A stretch of DNA of 49,803 nucleotides from positions 3,460 through 53,262 of the IMG/VR virus record IMGVR_UViG_3300030099_007948, one strand, 5' to 3'. Below the pieces are notes generated by a model. That model had not been told where the DNA came from. It worked only from the letters and a program-made list of their open reading frames with translations, and searched no databases. This DNA comes from a virus. Made by a program: the position numbers and the translations under genes. Shown piece after piece: positions 1 through 7,803 of this stretch (the stretch's first letter is position 1; the number at the start of each line of letters is the position of its first letter).

Positions 1-77
1 GGTCCAGGAAAGAGTAATCTATCATATAGATTCTTTCCTACGTATCCGTTTCCTAGTATTACAATTTTTTTACTCAT
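1..77 (-). CDS. Rossmann-fold NAD(P)-binding enzyme, N-terminal fragment
   Basis: The frame starts at ATG 77-75 and leaves the window after 25 codons. It begins MSKKIVILGNGYVGKNLYDR, a first beta strand followed by the dinucleotide-binding loop GxGYVG. This loop is typical of nucleotide-sugar dehydrogenases (UDP-glucose/GDP-mannose type) and of extended short-chain epimerases/dehydratases. Only one base separates it from the guaC stop, so it is very likely co-transcribed with and translationally coupled to guaC. Which of these families it belongs to cannot be decided from 25 residues. Confidence 0.6.
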   Translation of the reverse strand, partial: MSKKIVILGNGYVGKNLYDRLLFPG

Positions 78-78
78 T

Positions 79-1119
79 TTAAATCTCTAATGTGTTCGAC
101 TCGTATATTTTACTATGTGTCTTAGTACATCTAACAAACGTAGCGCACTTACTTAGATGCTTTAGCTTAGCAGCTCCTACATATGTACATGTACTTCTAA
201 TACCTCCTAAAATATCTTGAACAATATAACGCATAGGCCCTTTGTATGGTAGAACCACTCTACGTCCTTCCGAAGTTCTGTAGTCTTTTAAGCCTCCGTT
301 ATGTTTCTCGTTAGCCTTCTTGCTACTCATTCCGTAGAACTCAACATACTCTTTACCATCAATAGTAATCCTTTCACCGCCGCCTTCTTGTGAACCAGCT
401 AACATTGATCCAAGCATTACAAAGTCAGCACCAGCTCCAAACGCTTTAGCTACATCACCAGGTGTTGTACATCCTCCATCAGCTATGATATGACCATCTA
501 ATCCATGAGCAGCATCAGCGCATTCAGCAATGCAACTAAACTGAGGATAACCAACTCCTGTCTTAAGTCGAGTAGTACAAACACTGCCTGATCCAATACC
601 AACTTTAATAATGTCTGCTCCAGCTAAAAGTAGCTCTTCAACCATTTCACCTGTCACTACATTACCCGCTATAATTGTCCTTTGAGGAAACGTTCTTCTT
701 ACTACCTTTACAAAGTCGACTAATGCTTGCGTGTAGCCATTTGCTACATCAATACAAATATTTCGTACTGGAGATTTTTTATTAATAAGACTTAACCTCT
801 CATAGTCATAGTCATTTCTACCCACCGTTACAGCTACATGTTTACCTTTATTATCTAATAGCTCTTCGACTAAGTCTTTCTCATTAATATCTTTTTTATA
901 GCAAGTAAAGAGATCTAAGTCACTTAAGGTTCGTCCTACCTCTAGCGTGCCAACTCCATCCATGTTGGCAGCCATAACTGGTATGCCATGATATGAACCA
1001 CCGTATTTAAATCTAAACGTTCTAGTTAAATCAACCTCTTTCCGAGATGTTAATGTTGATCTTTTAGGACGAATTAGAACATCATCAAAGTCGTATTTTA
1101 GCTCAGTCTCTATACGCAT
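79..1119 (-). CDS. guaC: GMP reductase
   Basis: It converts GMP to IMP with NADPH, releasing ammonia, in purine salvage in the cytoplasm. The 346 residues match the length of E. coli GuaC and follow it along the whole chain: the N-terminal DVLIRPKRSTL block, ANMD, CIDVANGY, AGNVVTGEM, the loop KVGIGSGSVCTTR with the catalytic Cys at residue 181, SDGG-like ADGGCTTPGDVAKAFG, FVMLGSMLAG, the FYGMSS block and the C-terminal ILGGIRSTCTYVGA. There is no CBS insertion, which argues for GMP reductase and against IMP dehydrogenase. Upstream is a TATAAT box (1134-1129) nine bases from the ATG rather than the late ATAAATA heptamer, suggesting early or middle expression. Uncommon in phages. Confidence 0.95.
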   Translation of the reverse strand: MRIETELKYDFDDVLIRPKRSTLTSRKEVDLTRTFRFKYGGSYHGIPVMAANMDGVGTLEVGRTLSDLDLFTCYKKDINEKDLVEELLDNKGKHVAVTVGRNDYDYERLSLINKKSPVRNICIDVANGYTQALVDFVKVVRRTFPQRTIIAGNVVTGEMVEELLLAGADIIKVGIGSGSVCTTRLKTGVGYPQFSCIAECADAAHGLDGHIIADGGCTTPGDVAKAFGAGADFVMLGSMLAGSQEGGGERITIDGKEYVEFYGMSSKKANEKHNGGLKDYRTSEGRRVVLPYKGPMRYIVQDILGGIRSTCTYVGAAKLKHLSKCATFVRCTKTHSKIYESNTLEI

Positions 1120-1128
1120 GCCTCATAT

Positions 1129-1134
1129 ATTATA
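1129..1134 (-). promoter_or_regulatory. TATAAT-type -10 box before guaC
   Basis: A perfect TATAAT lies nine bases before the guaC ATG. A TTGATT lies upstream, but at only about 15 bases, so the -35 is weak. The leader would be only a few bases long. Predicted only. Confidence 0.4.
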
Positions 1135-1151
1135 CGTGGCATTTATTAAAA

Positions 1152-1355
1152 TCAACCTGATATTTGATCTCTAATATCCTCTAGAGATATATCCCCTTCT
1201 TCTATTCCTTCGGCTATCTGATCTAAAAACTTTCCCCCTAACTCAGATAACTCATAGTCATCTGCCTCCTCCAGCACATCCTTAATTTTATAAACTACAT
1301 CCCATAGATTTTCTACCTCCTTGTCAAATTTTTTTAGAACAGAACTTCGTTTCAT
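1152..1355 (-). CDS. small acidic hypothetical protein
   Basis: This 67-residue protein has no recognisable family. It has a basic N-terminus (MKRSSVLKKF) followed by an acidic, probably helical body rich in Glu, Asp and Leu with heptad-like spacing, so a short coiled coil is possible. Its start is preceded by ATAAATA at a five-base gap, in a promoter region shared with the divergent superoxide dismutase gene, so it is probably a late gene. Its stop lies about 32 bases before guaC. Confidence 0.6.
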   Translation of the reverse strand: MKRSSVLKKFDKEVENLWDVVYKIKDVLEEADDYELSELGGKFLDQIAEGIEEGDISLEDIRDQISG

Positions 1356-1360
1356 ATCGC

Positions 1361-1367
1361 TATTTAT
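1361..1367 (-). promoter_or_regulatory. late promoter heptamer for the 67-residue gene
   Basis: ATAAATA on the minus strand, five bases before ATG 1355. It partly forms a palindrome with the plus-strand copy at 1371-1377. Confidence 0.65.
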
Positions 1368-1370
1368 TTA

Positions 1371-1377
1371 ATAAATA
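1371..1377 (+). promoter_or_regulatory. late promoter heptamer for superoxide dismutase
   Basis: ATAAATA, six bases before ATG 1384. T4 late promoters have the core TATAAATA at about -13 to -6, which would put the RNA start on or next to the start codon. No Shine-Dalgarno sequence lies between. Confidence 0.65.
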
Positions 1378-1383
1378 TAATTA

Positions 1384-2010
1384 ATGTCATTTTCATCAGA
1401 GGTAAACTTAATTTTAGAAAAAGTTGGCTCATATAAGCCTATTAATCTACCGTACTCTTTAAGCGCGCTTGAGCCTGTAGTAAACAGACAAACAACCGAC
1501 TTTCACTACAACGATCATTATAAAGGGTATGTTAAAAAATTAAATGCAGCTATGGTCAATAGAAAAAAACCACCTCTTGTGGAGTTGGTTAAAGATATCA
1601 AAAGATATAACGATCATATAAAAGACAACGCTGGCGGAGCATATAATCATCAGCTGTTCTTTAACATGATGAAGCCTGGTGGTAGTGACTTTACTGGCGA
1701 AATTAAAGATAGAATCGTAAAACGATTCGGTACTTTCGGAAAATTTAAAAAGGAGTTTATTGAAAACGCTAAAGGTCAATTTGGTTCCGGGTGGGGCTGG
1801 TTAGTTGAAAAGAATGGTAAATTAGATTTAGTAAGAACACCTAATCAAGATAACCCGTTAATGTTTGATTTAGGTAAGCCTGTTCTAGGGGTAGACGTGT
1901 GGGAGCATAGCTACTACCTTATGTACGGGCCAAAAAGACAAGAATGGTTGCAGAACTTCTTTGATATTGTCAACTGGGACTTTTGTTCTGCTTTACTTCA
2001 TACTAGCTAG
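1384..2010 (+). CDS. superoxide dismutase, Mn-type of the Fe/Mn family
   Basis: It dismutates superoxide to oxygen and hydrogen peroxide. All four metal ligands are visible: His41 (FHYNDHY), His89 (AGGAYNHQLFF), Asp171 and His175 (DVWEHSYY). The family blocks GSGWGWLV and FFDIVNWD are present, and 208 residues is the normal length. Subtype markers point to manganese: Gly85 where Fe enzymes have Gln, and Gln155 in NQDNPLM, where Mn enzymes keep the active-site Gln. No signal peptide is seen, so it should be cytoplasmic, or packaged. The gene stands alone behind a late-type promoter and its 3' end overlaps the convergent nuclease gene by 18 bases. A metal call from sequence alone leaves cambialistic activity possible. 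Confidence 0.93.
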   Translation: MSFSSEVNLILEKVGSYKPINLPYSLSALEPVVNRQTTDFHYNDHYKGYVKKLNAAMVNRKKPPLVELVKDIKRYNDHIKDNAGGAYNHQLFFNMMKPGGSDFTGEIKDRIVKRFGTFGKFKKEFIENAKGQFGSGWGWLVEKNGKLDLVRTPNQDNPLMFDLGKPVLGVDVWEHSYYLMYGPKRQEWLQNFFDIVNWDFCSALLHTS

Positions 2011-2673
2011 AAGAGCTTCTATCTCCGCTTTCATGTAGTTTACATGATAAGATAAAAATCTATCATCTTTTAGATAAAAGATAACGCATTTTCTACATCT
2101 CTTACTGGTCATTCTTTCGTAGAGATAAGCATATAAAGATAGCTGCAAGCCATATAAATTAAACTCACAGTTATGAAGATGGCTAATAGGATCCTTTAAC
2201 CGTTCAGAGTAAGGCGAACTAAATCTAAATCTCTTATTTGTCTTAAAATCACCAATAGTAAATTCGTTTTTATGTTCATAAATTAAATCTGCTGTACCGG
2301 CTATCTTGAACTCTTCATCATAAAGAAGATTCTCACAAAGAACGTTCTTAAAAGAATCAATTGAACGCTCTGCGGCCTTATCGTAGGACTTACATAACCA
2401 CCCGTAGTTATCTTCTACATCACCAAAACTAATATAATCTTCTAGAATCTTATGAATGTTAGTACCACGTGTGCATGCTCGTACCTTTTCTTTTTCCCAC
2501 ATCTCTAATACCAGCTCTTGTGATACACCTTCTCTATCTGCTACTCGCTTTGAGTGACCATCTCTATCAAACGGTTGCTTATACTTACCGAGTAAAGTTG
2601 TTACAGATATAAACTTTTCACCGGTATCTTTATGCGTATAGGTATGTGACGCTTCATCAAATTTTATCTTCAC
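1993..2673 (-). CDS. PD-(D/E)XK nuclease, RecB/Cas4-like
   Basis: A probable DNA exonuclease of 226 residues. The conserved order is visible: a His in GTNIHKILE, then Asp in AGTADLI, then the D-x-K pair in IGDFKTNK, then the QxxxY-like motif in YGLQLSLYAYLYE. This matches RecB-type nuclease domains found in Cas4, AddB and phage exonucleases. Residues 1-60 contain a HTYTH/SVTTLL segment also common in these phage enzymes. The start is GTG 2673, eight bases after a TATAAT box (2687-2682) with AGAGG between, so it probably belongs to the early or middle class. It could process host or phage DNA or act in recombination; the sequence does not distinguish these. Confidence 0.8.
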   Translation of the reverse strand: MKIKFDEASHTYTHKDTGEKFISVTTLLGKYKQPFDRDGHSKRVADREGVSQELVLEMWEKEKVRACTRGTNIHKILEDYISFGDVEDNYGWLCKSYDKAAERSIDSFKNVLCENLLYDEEFKIAGTADLIYEHKNEFTIGDFKTNKRFRFSSPYSERLKDPISHLHNCEFNLYGLQLSLYAYLYERMTSKRCRKCVIFYLKDDRFLSYHVNYMKAEIEALLASMK

Positions 2674-2748
2674 TACCTCTTATTATATATACATTATGAT
2701 AAAATCAATAATAAACACACAACTCTATAGAACTACGTAAGTTTATAC

Positions 2749-2755
2749 ATAAATA
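2749..2755 (+). promoter_or_regulatory. late promoter heptamer for holin-like gene
   Basis: ATAAATA, seven bases before ATG 2763, in the 89-base divergent gap after the nuclease start. Confidence 0.6.
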
Positions 2756-2762
2756 TATTAAC

Positions 2763-3080
2763 ATGGAGCCGGAAAAATCCCTACTAAAAGAGTTTCTCCA
2801 AGGAGGATGGGTCGTACCTTTAATTGGTGCCGGCGCTATGCTCGCTCGTTTATTATCAGGTGAAAATAATTACACCTGGTGGCAACAACTTAAAAAGATA
2901 TTTACAGCCGGGTTGTCTGCTGGTATTGCATGGTTCATTTTAGAGCAAACAGAAATATCTTCTCTTTATAAAGCCGTTACATATGGTATTATTGGTGTTA
3001 TATCCCCCGAGGTAATAGCTGGCATTGTTAAATTAGGTAAAAAATTTGCAGATAATCCTGAGAAGGTTCTTAAAAAATGA
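2763..3080 (+). CDS. holin-like membrane protein
   Basis: A 105-residue protein with three probable membrane segments (about residues 15-32, 47-62 and 70-90), a short charged N-terminus and a Lys-rich C-terminus. This layout, with a GWVVPLIGAGAMLARLL first segment and a central WWQQLKKIFTAG loop, resembles class I phage holins of the lambda/HP1 type, which permeabilise the inner membrane at lysis. It has a late-type promoter and overlaps the next membrane protein by four bases (ATGA). No endolysin is adjacent, so the lysis role rests on topology alone. Confidence 0.55.
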   Translation: MEPEKSLLKEFLQGGWVVPLIGAGAMLARLLSGENNYTWWQQLKKIFTAGLSAGIAWFILEQTEISSLYKAVTYGIIGVISPEVIAGIVKLGKKFADNPEKVLKK

Positions 3081-3316
3081 AACCTAGATACTTAGTATAT
3101 ATCTTATCGGCTATTATTCTCGCCTTTGTAGTAAGAGGTTATACTTGTGCTGAAGAAATGAAACTTTCGTTAGATGCTATACAAAATGGCGGGAGTAAAG
3201 CGGTCGACTTTAAAGGACTTTGTACTTCAGTCGATGGATTTAAAAGGCATTTATTATTTTCCGGTGTCTTTGCAATAGTTATTGCTATTTGTTGCAGGCT
3301 AAAAGCGCCGAAGTAA
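3077..3316 (+). CDS. small two-segment membrane protein
   Basis: The 79 residues start with a hydrophobic stretch after MKPRY (about 6-20) and have a second one near residues 59-74, with a soluble loop containing two Cys between. The ATGA overlap with the holin-like gene indicates translational coupling. By position it could be an antiholin or a spanin-like lysis accessory, but no lipobox or family motif is seen. Function unknown. Confidence 0.55.
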   Translation: MKPRYLVYILSAIILAFVVRGYTCAEEMKLSLDAIQNGGSKAVDFKGLCTSVDGFKRHLLFSGVFAIVIAICCRLKAPK

Positions 3317-3323
3317 ATAAATA
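3317..3323 (+). promoter_or_regulatory. late promoter heptamer for Cys-rich fibre
   Basis: ATAAATA, five bases before ATG 3329. The heptamer follows directly on the upstream stop codon. Confidence 0.65.
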
Positions 3324-3328
3324 TAAGT

Positions 3329-5005
3329 ATGGCAATTAAAATTTCGCAGCTTCCTGTTGGAGCTAAACCACCTTTTGATGGCGATGAGCTAGTCGCTCTA
3401 GTAGAAGACCCTCGAGGCTCTGCCAGCACAACAAGAGCGTCTTTATCTTCTGCCATGACCTATCTTTCTGGCGCGACAGATGGTGTTGGCATGCCTGTAT
3501 TAGCAGCACGGCAAAAAAATAACCACTTTAGCGAAAAGCAAACTATGGGCAGCAGCTTAACTGTTGAAGGTACATTAAGTGGTACAGAAAATCTCGTAGT
3601 TGGAACTAATATTACATATTGCACTCCTACCCTAGGCTCTGTTGGTGGTGGTACAGCTCACTGTATAGGCGGCTCGCATTCTACTATCGGTGGCGGTCGT
3701 GGTAATAAAACAACTAATGATTGTGTAACAATAGGCGGTGGTTGTAATAACATCGTTACTTGTGACCAAGCTACTATCGGCGGTGGTGTTGATAACAGAG
3801 TTGACGCATGCGCTACCGGTACAATTGGTGGTGGTAGCAGTAACAGATCTTGCGGAGAAGCTGGTGTTGTAGGTGGTGGTTGTTCTAATGCTGCAGGAGC
3901 AGATTACTCAACTGTAGCCGGTGGCTGTAACTTAAGTGCATTCGGATGTGGTTCAACTGTAAGCGGTGGTACTAGTGGTTGCGCGATAGTAGATGGTTCT
4001 ACTGTAGGCGGTGGTGTTGAAAACGTTGCTGGTGGCGGTTGCGCTACAATAGCTGGTGGTAGGTTAAATAAGGTTACCGGTACTGTAGCTTTTATAGGCG
4101 GTGGTAGTACAAACATAGCACCCGGGCTTAGTTCATTTATTGGCGGAGGCTCTAGTAACTGCGCCTGTGGTGAAGGCAGTGTTATTGTTGGCGGTGTAAA
4201 TAATCTAGCCTGCGGAGGTGATTCGTTTATCGGGGCTGGCATAACAAACCAAGTATCTTGTAGAAATTCTGTTGTTGTAGGCGGTACTGCAAATTGCACA
4301 TTGAGTCTTAGTTCTTTTATTGGGGGTGGCGCTGGTAATTATATTAGTGCCTCCTACGAAGGTAACGCTATTGTTGGTGGAGAAAATAATACTGTGGGTG
4401 GTGATGGATATGCCGCTTTTATTGGAGCTGGTAACTCTAATAGAACATGCGGGTGTTATAGTAGTGTGGTAGGCGGTAAAGGTAACGACGCTGGTACCGC
4501 AATGTGTGCTATTATTGTTGGAGGTCAGGATAATACTGTAAGTAATAATTTTGATGTTGTTGTGGGCGGTTGTAGTAACCAGGTAGCTGGTTGCGGTAAC
4601 AACTTTATTGGTGGGGGAGGTGCTAACTGCATCGGATCCGATACGTGTTATAGTACCGTGGCAGGAGGCTACACGAATAATATTCAGGGTTGTGAAATGA
4701 CATTTGGGTTCATTGGTGGTGGTTGTAATAACGCTATCGGTGGTTGTGCTGCAGCACATGGCGTTATTGCCGGTGGGATTAATAATTGCGTTTGTGCTAA
4801 TAACGCAATTATTGCTGGTGGTTGTAATAATATTGTTACACATAATAGAGCTGCAATAGTTGGCTCTGATATAACTTCTGTCGGGGCGGACATGCTGCAT
4901 GCTAAGTGTTTGTATCTAAGTGCTGGTGCTCTACCAACATCTGATCCTAGTATTGCCGGGGTTGTTTGGAGAGATGGTACTGACTTAAAAATCTCCGTTG
5001 GGTAG
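3329..5005 (+). CDS. Cys-rich glycine-repeat fibre protein
   Basis: A 558-residue probable virion fibre or appendage. Residues 1-45 (MAIKISQLPVGAKPPFDGDE and following) look like the short N-terminal segment of marine phage structural proteins. From about residue 100 to 520 there are roughly 27 imperfect repeats of 14-19 residues built on hydrophobic-(I/V)-(G/A/V)-G-G-x-x-N, most with one or two Cys. The C-terminus (LPTSDPSIAGVVWRDGTDL) resembles phage fibre ends. The pattern recalls the stacked left-handed rolls of trimeric adhesin heads (YadA-like), but the Cys content is unusual for those. It is not collagen, since there is no strict Gly-X-Y. Attachment or decoration is inferred. Confidence 0.75.
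   Translation: MAIKISQLPVGAKPPFDGDELVALVEDPRGSASTTRASLSSAMTYLSGATDGVGMPVLAARQKNNHFSEKQTMGSSLTVEGTLSGTENLVVGTNITYCTPTLGSVGGGTAHCIGGSHSTIGGGRGNKTTNDCVTIGGGCNNIVTCDQATIGGGVDNRVDACATGTIGGGSSNRSCGEAGVVGGGCSNAAGADYSTVAGGCNLSAFGCGSTVSGGTSGCAIVDGSTVGGGVENVAGGGCATIAGGRLNKVTGTVAFIGGGSTNIAPGLSSFIGGGSSNCACGEGSVIVGGVNNLACGGDSFIGAGITNQVSCRNSVVVGGTANCTLSLSSFIGGGAGNYISASYEGNAIVGGENNTVGGDGYAAFIGAGNSNRTCGCYSSVVGGKGNDAGTAMCAIIVGGQDNTVSNNFDVVVGGCSNQVAGCGNNFIGGGGANCIGSDTCYSTVAGGYTNNIQGCEMTFGFIGGGCNNAIGGCAAAHGVIAGGINNCVCANNAIIAGGCNNIVTHNRAAIVGSDITSVGADMLHAKCLYLSAGALPTSDPSIAGVVWRDGTDLKISVG
3640..4880 (+). repeat. coding tandem repeat, GG-x-x-N units
   Basis: About 27 degenerate units of 42-57 bases encode the fibre repeats, with recurring ggcggtggt-type cores. 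They generate long spurious reverse-strand frames. Confidence 0.8.
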
Positions 5006-5039
5006 TTGTAATAAAAAAAGTTGCACATATATATAACGT

Positions 5040-5939
5040 ATGGCTACAACTGTTTTTCATATTGAGGGTGGTATTGGTAAAAACATAGCTGCTACTGCAG
5101 TTGTGGAAACTTATAAAAAGAAATACCCAAAGCGGAATATTATTGTTGTTTCAGCATGGCCTGATGTGTGGACGCAAAATACTGATATAGCAAGATTTTA
5201 TAGATTGGGCCACACGCCGTATTTTTATCAAGATGTGATAAGGAATAAAAAGGACCTTAAAGTGTTTATGCAAGATCCGTATAAACAAACATCACATATT
5301 ACTAAAGAAAAACATTTAATTGAAACGTGGTGTAATATGGTTGGTGTTAAATATAATGGTAGTGTCCCAAAATTAGGATTTAATATAAGAGAAATTGAAG
5401 AAGGTAGTGCCTATATTCAACAATTTCGCGTGGATGAAAAGCCCATACTACTGTTTCAACCATACGGGGGCCCAGGGCCAGATCATCAACAACACCCTTA
5501 CTCATGGACTAGAGACATTCATCCTACACAAGCACAAGAAATAGTAGATAAGTTGTCTAACAATTTTAACATTGTACATGTATGTTATGAATTTCACCCA
5601 CGCCTCAACAACGCGCATCGGTTTGATAAATTAATCGGAAAGAAGGCTTTGTTTAGTATGGTAGCTCATTCCGATAAAAGACTTTTTGTTGATTCGTCTT
5701 TGCAGCATGCTGCAGCTGCATTAAATCTACCAGCGACAGTTGCATGGGTAGCTACTCACCCAGACTTATTTGGCTACAATATTCATAATAACATAATGAC
5801 TAAGAAACAGTATCCAAAAGGCACTATCGACTCTTACATGTATGACTATGACTTCTCAGGCGTTATACATGAATGCCCGTATAAAGCGTTACAAGATTTT
5901 CACGACGTCGACGCTATTGTTAAAAGCGTATTAAGTTAA
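5040..5939 (+). CDS. GT9-like (heptosyltransferase-type) glycosyltransferase
   Basis: A 299-residue GT-B-type protein. The N-terminus (FHIEGGIGKNIAATAVVETY) has the Gly-rich turn of ADP-heptose:LPS heptosyltransferases, in which LGGIGDxLxxTP precedes KKxYP. The C-terminal half has VDSSLQHAAAALNLPATVAW, matching the family's nucleotide-sugar site SGPMHLAAALGxP. Family members transfer sugars to LPS core. In a phage it could modify host surface glycans, or glycosylate phage proteins or DNA. It lies between a fibre gene and the neck genes and its stop shares TTAA with the convergent neck gene. It lacks the late heptamer; a TATATA-rich stretch precedes the start. Confidence 0.7.
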   Translation: MATTVFHIEGGIGKNIAATAVVETYKKKYPKRNIIVVSAWPDVWTQNTDIARFYRLGHTPYFYQDVIRNKKDLKVFMQDPYKQTSHITKEKHLIETWCNMVGVKYNGSVPKLGFNIREIEEGSAYIQQFRVDEKPILLFQPYGGPGPDHQQHPYSWTRDIHPTQAQEIVDKLSNNFNIVHVCYEFHPRLNNAHRFDKLIGKKALFSMVAHSDKRLFVDSSLQHAAAALNLPATVAWVATHPDLFGYNIHNNIMTKKQYPKGTIDSYMYDYDFSGVIHECPYKALQDFHDVDAIVKSVLS

Positions 5940-6748
5940 TAATACGAGCCGTAGATATCTGTATCATTGATATCCATATCCATTACTTGATCTTTTGATA
6001 CATCATCAATATTATATGGATCGTCCGGATTTGGATATGTCTTACCATCAGAAGTTACTTGATCTGTAAGGGTAGTAGATAAAACACCGCTGAAGGAGTT
6101 GTCGTAAATTTGCTCGTTGACAGGTTCGCTGCAAAGACCGCTCTGGAAAGAATAATCGAATCGTTTACCTCTCAATCGATAGACATAGTGGCCGAGAATC
6201 GGATTGAGTGCAGACATATCCTGATCCATCCTCTCGGTTATCTGGTACATAACGCGGCCTCGACCGTTTGGTCTATCACAACCTAACACCTGTAAGCTTA
6301 TAACATCACCAGCTTTAGGCTCTATAGACTGCCCAACCTCTGAGTAATTAAAGTATGCAGAAGCTGCGGTATGAAACGTGCTAATGTGAAGATATCCTGT
6401 AAATTCATCTCCTGGATCGAATCCAAATTTAGACAACTGTATAGCATCATCAGAAAGCTCTACATACATTTGCATTTCAAGCGGGCCTTTAAATTGACCA
6501 AAGTCGTTATCTGACCCACCCCAATCTGTTCCATATAATAAATCAGCAGCAGATAAGTTGAAAGTATTAATATAAAAATCTATAGGTATACCATAGTTGT
6601 TTATGAGATCGTTAAACGCCTGGTCGTATACTAATTGTTCTGCTTGTAAATTAGAAGGGTTAACAAACTTCCCGCATTGTGGTATAGCTGTTGCCGCTAA
6701 AACCTCTTCCGGGGTGCAGTTAATTCTATTTTGATTACATACAGACAT
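5936..6748 (-). CDS. neck protein, gp14-like
   Basis: A 270-residue protein with the layout of T4-type neck protein gp14, which joins head and tail: an N-terminal helix containing YDQAFNDLINNYGIPIDFYI, then DLLYGTD, then GPLEMQMYVE, then LSKFGFDPGDEFTGYLHIS, then PKAGDVISL. The ordered blocks resemble gp14 of cyanophages and pelagiphages. The acidic C-terminal tail (about residues 235-270) is not part of that core. It starts one base after the nucleotidyltransferase stop. The family call is by pattern, with moderate certainty. Confidence 0.6.
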   Translation of the reverse strand: MSVCNQNRINCTPEEVLAATAIPQCGKFVNPSNLQAEQLVYDQAFNDLINNYGIPIDFYINTFNLSAADLLYGTDWGGSDNDFGQFKGPLEMQMYVELSDDAIQLSKFGFDPGDEFTGYLHISTFHTAASAYFNYSEVGQSIEPKAGDVISLQVLGCDRPNGRGRVMYQITERMDQDMSALNPILGHYVYRLRGKRFDYSFQSGLCSEPVNEQIYDNSFSGVLSTTLTDQVTSDGKTYPNPDDPYNIDDVSKDQVMDMDINDTDIYGSYY

Positions 6749-6749
6749 T

Positions 6750-7790
6750 TTATGTTACTTTCTTCTTTAACATTCCGCAATGATTGCCTTCTTCATCTTC
6801 AAACATTTGAACTTCAACACCTGAATTACCTAGCGTTTTTGTAGCGCCAGGAGCAAAATCAACTTTATATATAGTTAATGTATTGTGCAGTGGTTGTCCT
6901 GACAACTTAATCTGATGCGCACCTCCGTTAATTAAATTATTAACATGCGGGCATGCATGATTATGCTGACGCGGTACAGTGTTTAAATGCTTTTTGTTTA
7001 GACCTACCCTATTTACATTTTTACCAGACCGCATTAATGGGTTCATAATAGGGTCACCTTGGTAGTATTCAAAATACGTTTTAAAATTCTCCATATATAT
7101 TTTATCATATGTGTTAGCTATAATATCAATTAAATCACCTATTACATTAGTATTTCGTAAAATCTTAAAAGCTAAATTTTCAACACTAAATTCACCTTCT
7201 CTTGCTAAACCACGCTTTCGCATTTTAGATATTTTCTTTTTTAAACGCTCTGCTTTATCGTGAAGATCTTTTGCGGAAGCACCTTTAACCTCAGAAACTT
7301 TCTCTTGTAATATTCTTACATCGTCTTTTATCGTCTCAGCTTTTTTATAAACATCCCTTTCGTCTATTGACGGTGGGTCATATGTAGGCTGTACTAACCA
7401 CTCATCATTTAATAACGAATATAATCCTGACGCAATGTGAGGTTCATCTTTATCCTGCATGTACATCTCTACATCATGATCCCGGAAACCGATGTTGTGT
7501 CTAAGGTTCCACATAAACCGCTGACCGTCAAGAGCCTTTTTAACTAATGCTTCATCTTCATTAATATCTTTATAATCAATAAGCACATGTACATCTAAAT
7601 CAGAGTAATCATTATAGTTGTAATTACTATTGCTGCCTGTAAGAGTGACGTCATGTACAACTACATCTTCTAAATCTAACTTATCAAGAAAATCTTCAGT
7701 TATAGACAACAGCTTTTCTCTAATGGCTGGATCAAATTTATTATCTTCAGACCAAAACTTTCTATTTAGAGTTTTGTTGTAGAACTTCAC
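6750..7790 (-). CDS. predicted nucleotidyltransferase (Pol beta-like)
   Basis: The N-terminal domain carries the nucleotidyltransferase signature GS...SDLDVHVLID: Gly-Ser followed 12 residues later by Asp-x-Asp, the metal-binding pair. A helical, Lys-rich middle and a C-terminal region with HNHACPH follow. The substrate is unknown; tRNA, antibiotic or protein modification are all seen in the superfamily. An upstream TTG at 7829 would lie inside a terminator hairpin, so GTG 7790 is the better start (346 residues): it has ATAAATA at exactly five bases, as in most late genes here. Lying between a structural gene and the gp14-like gene, it may act during or after assembly. Confidence 0.72.
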   Translation of the reverse strand: MKFYNKTLNRKFWSEDNKFDPAIREKLLSITEDFLDKLDLEDVVVHDVTLTGSNSNYNYNDYSDLDVHVLIDYKDINEDEALVKKALDGQRFMWNLRHNIGFRDHDVEMYMQDKDEPHIASGLYSLLNDEWLVQPTYDPPSIDERDVYKKAETIKDDVRILQEKVSEVKGASAKDLHDKAERLKKKISKMRKRGLAREGEFSVENLAFKILRNTNVIGDLIDIIANTYDKIYMENFKTYFEYYQGDPIMNPLMRSGKNVNRVGLNKKHLNTVPRQHNHACPHVNNLINGGAHQIKLSGQPLHNTLTIYKVDFAPGATKTLGNSGVEVQMFEDEEGNHCGMLKKKVT

Positions 7791-7795
7791 ACTTA

Positions 7796-7802
7796 TATTT
7801 AT
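7796..7802 (-). promoter_or_regulatory. late promoter heptamer for nucleotidyltransferase
   Basis: ATAAATA five bases before GTG 7790. It abuts the T-run of the upstream terminator. Confidence 0.65.
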
Positions 7803-7803
7803 T

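Noticed and set aside
79-1119. IMP dehydrogenase
   Set aside because: Length, the missing CBS domains, the GEM and FYGMSS blocks and near-collinearity with E. coli GuaC fit GMP reductase instead.
3640-4880. CRISPR array or collagen-like region
   Set aside because: The repeats are degenerate, in frame and without spacers, and there is no strict Gly-X-Y triplet.
3904-4900. Long reverse-strand open frames across the fibre repeats
   Set aside because: They are low-complexity (Pro or Thr/Asn-rich) mirrors of the GG-x-x-N coding repeats and have no promoter or start signal.
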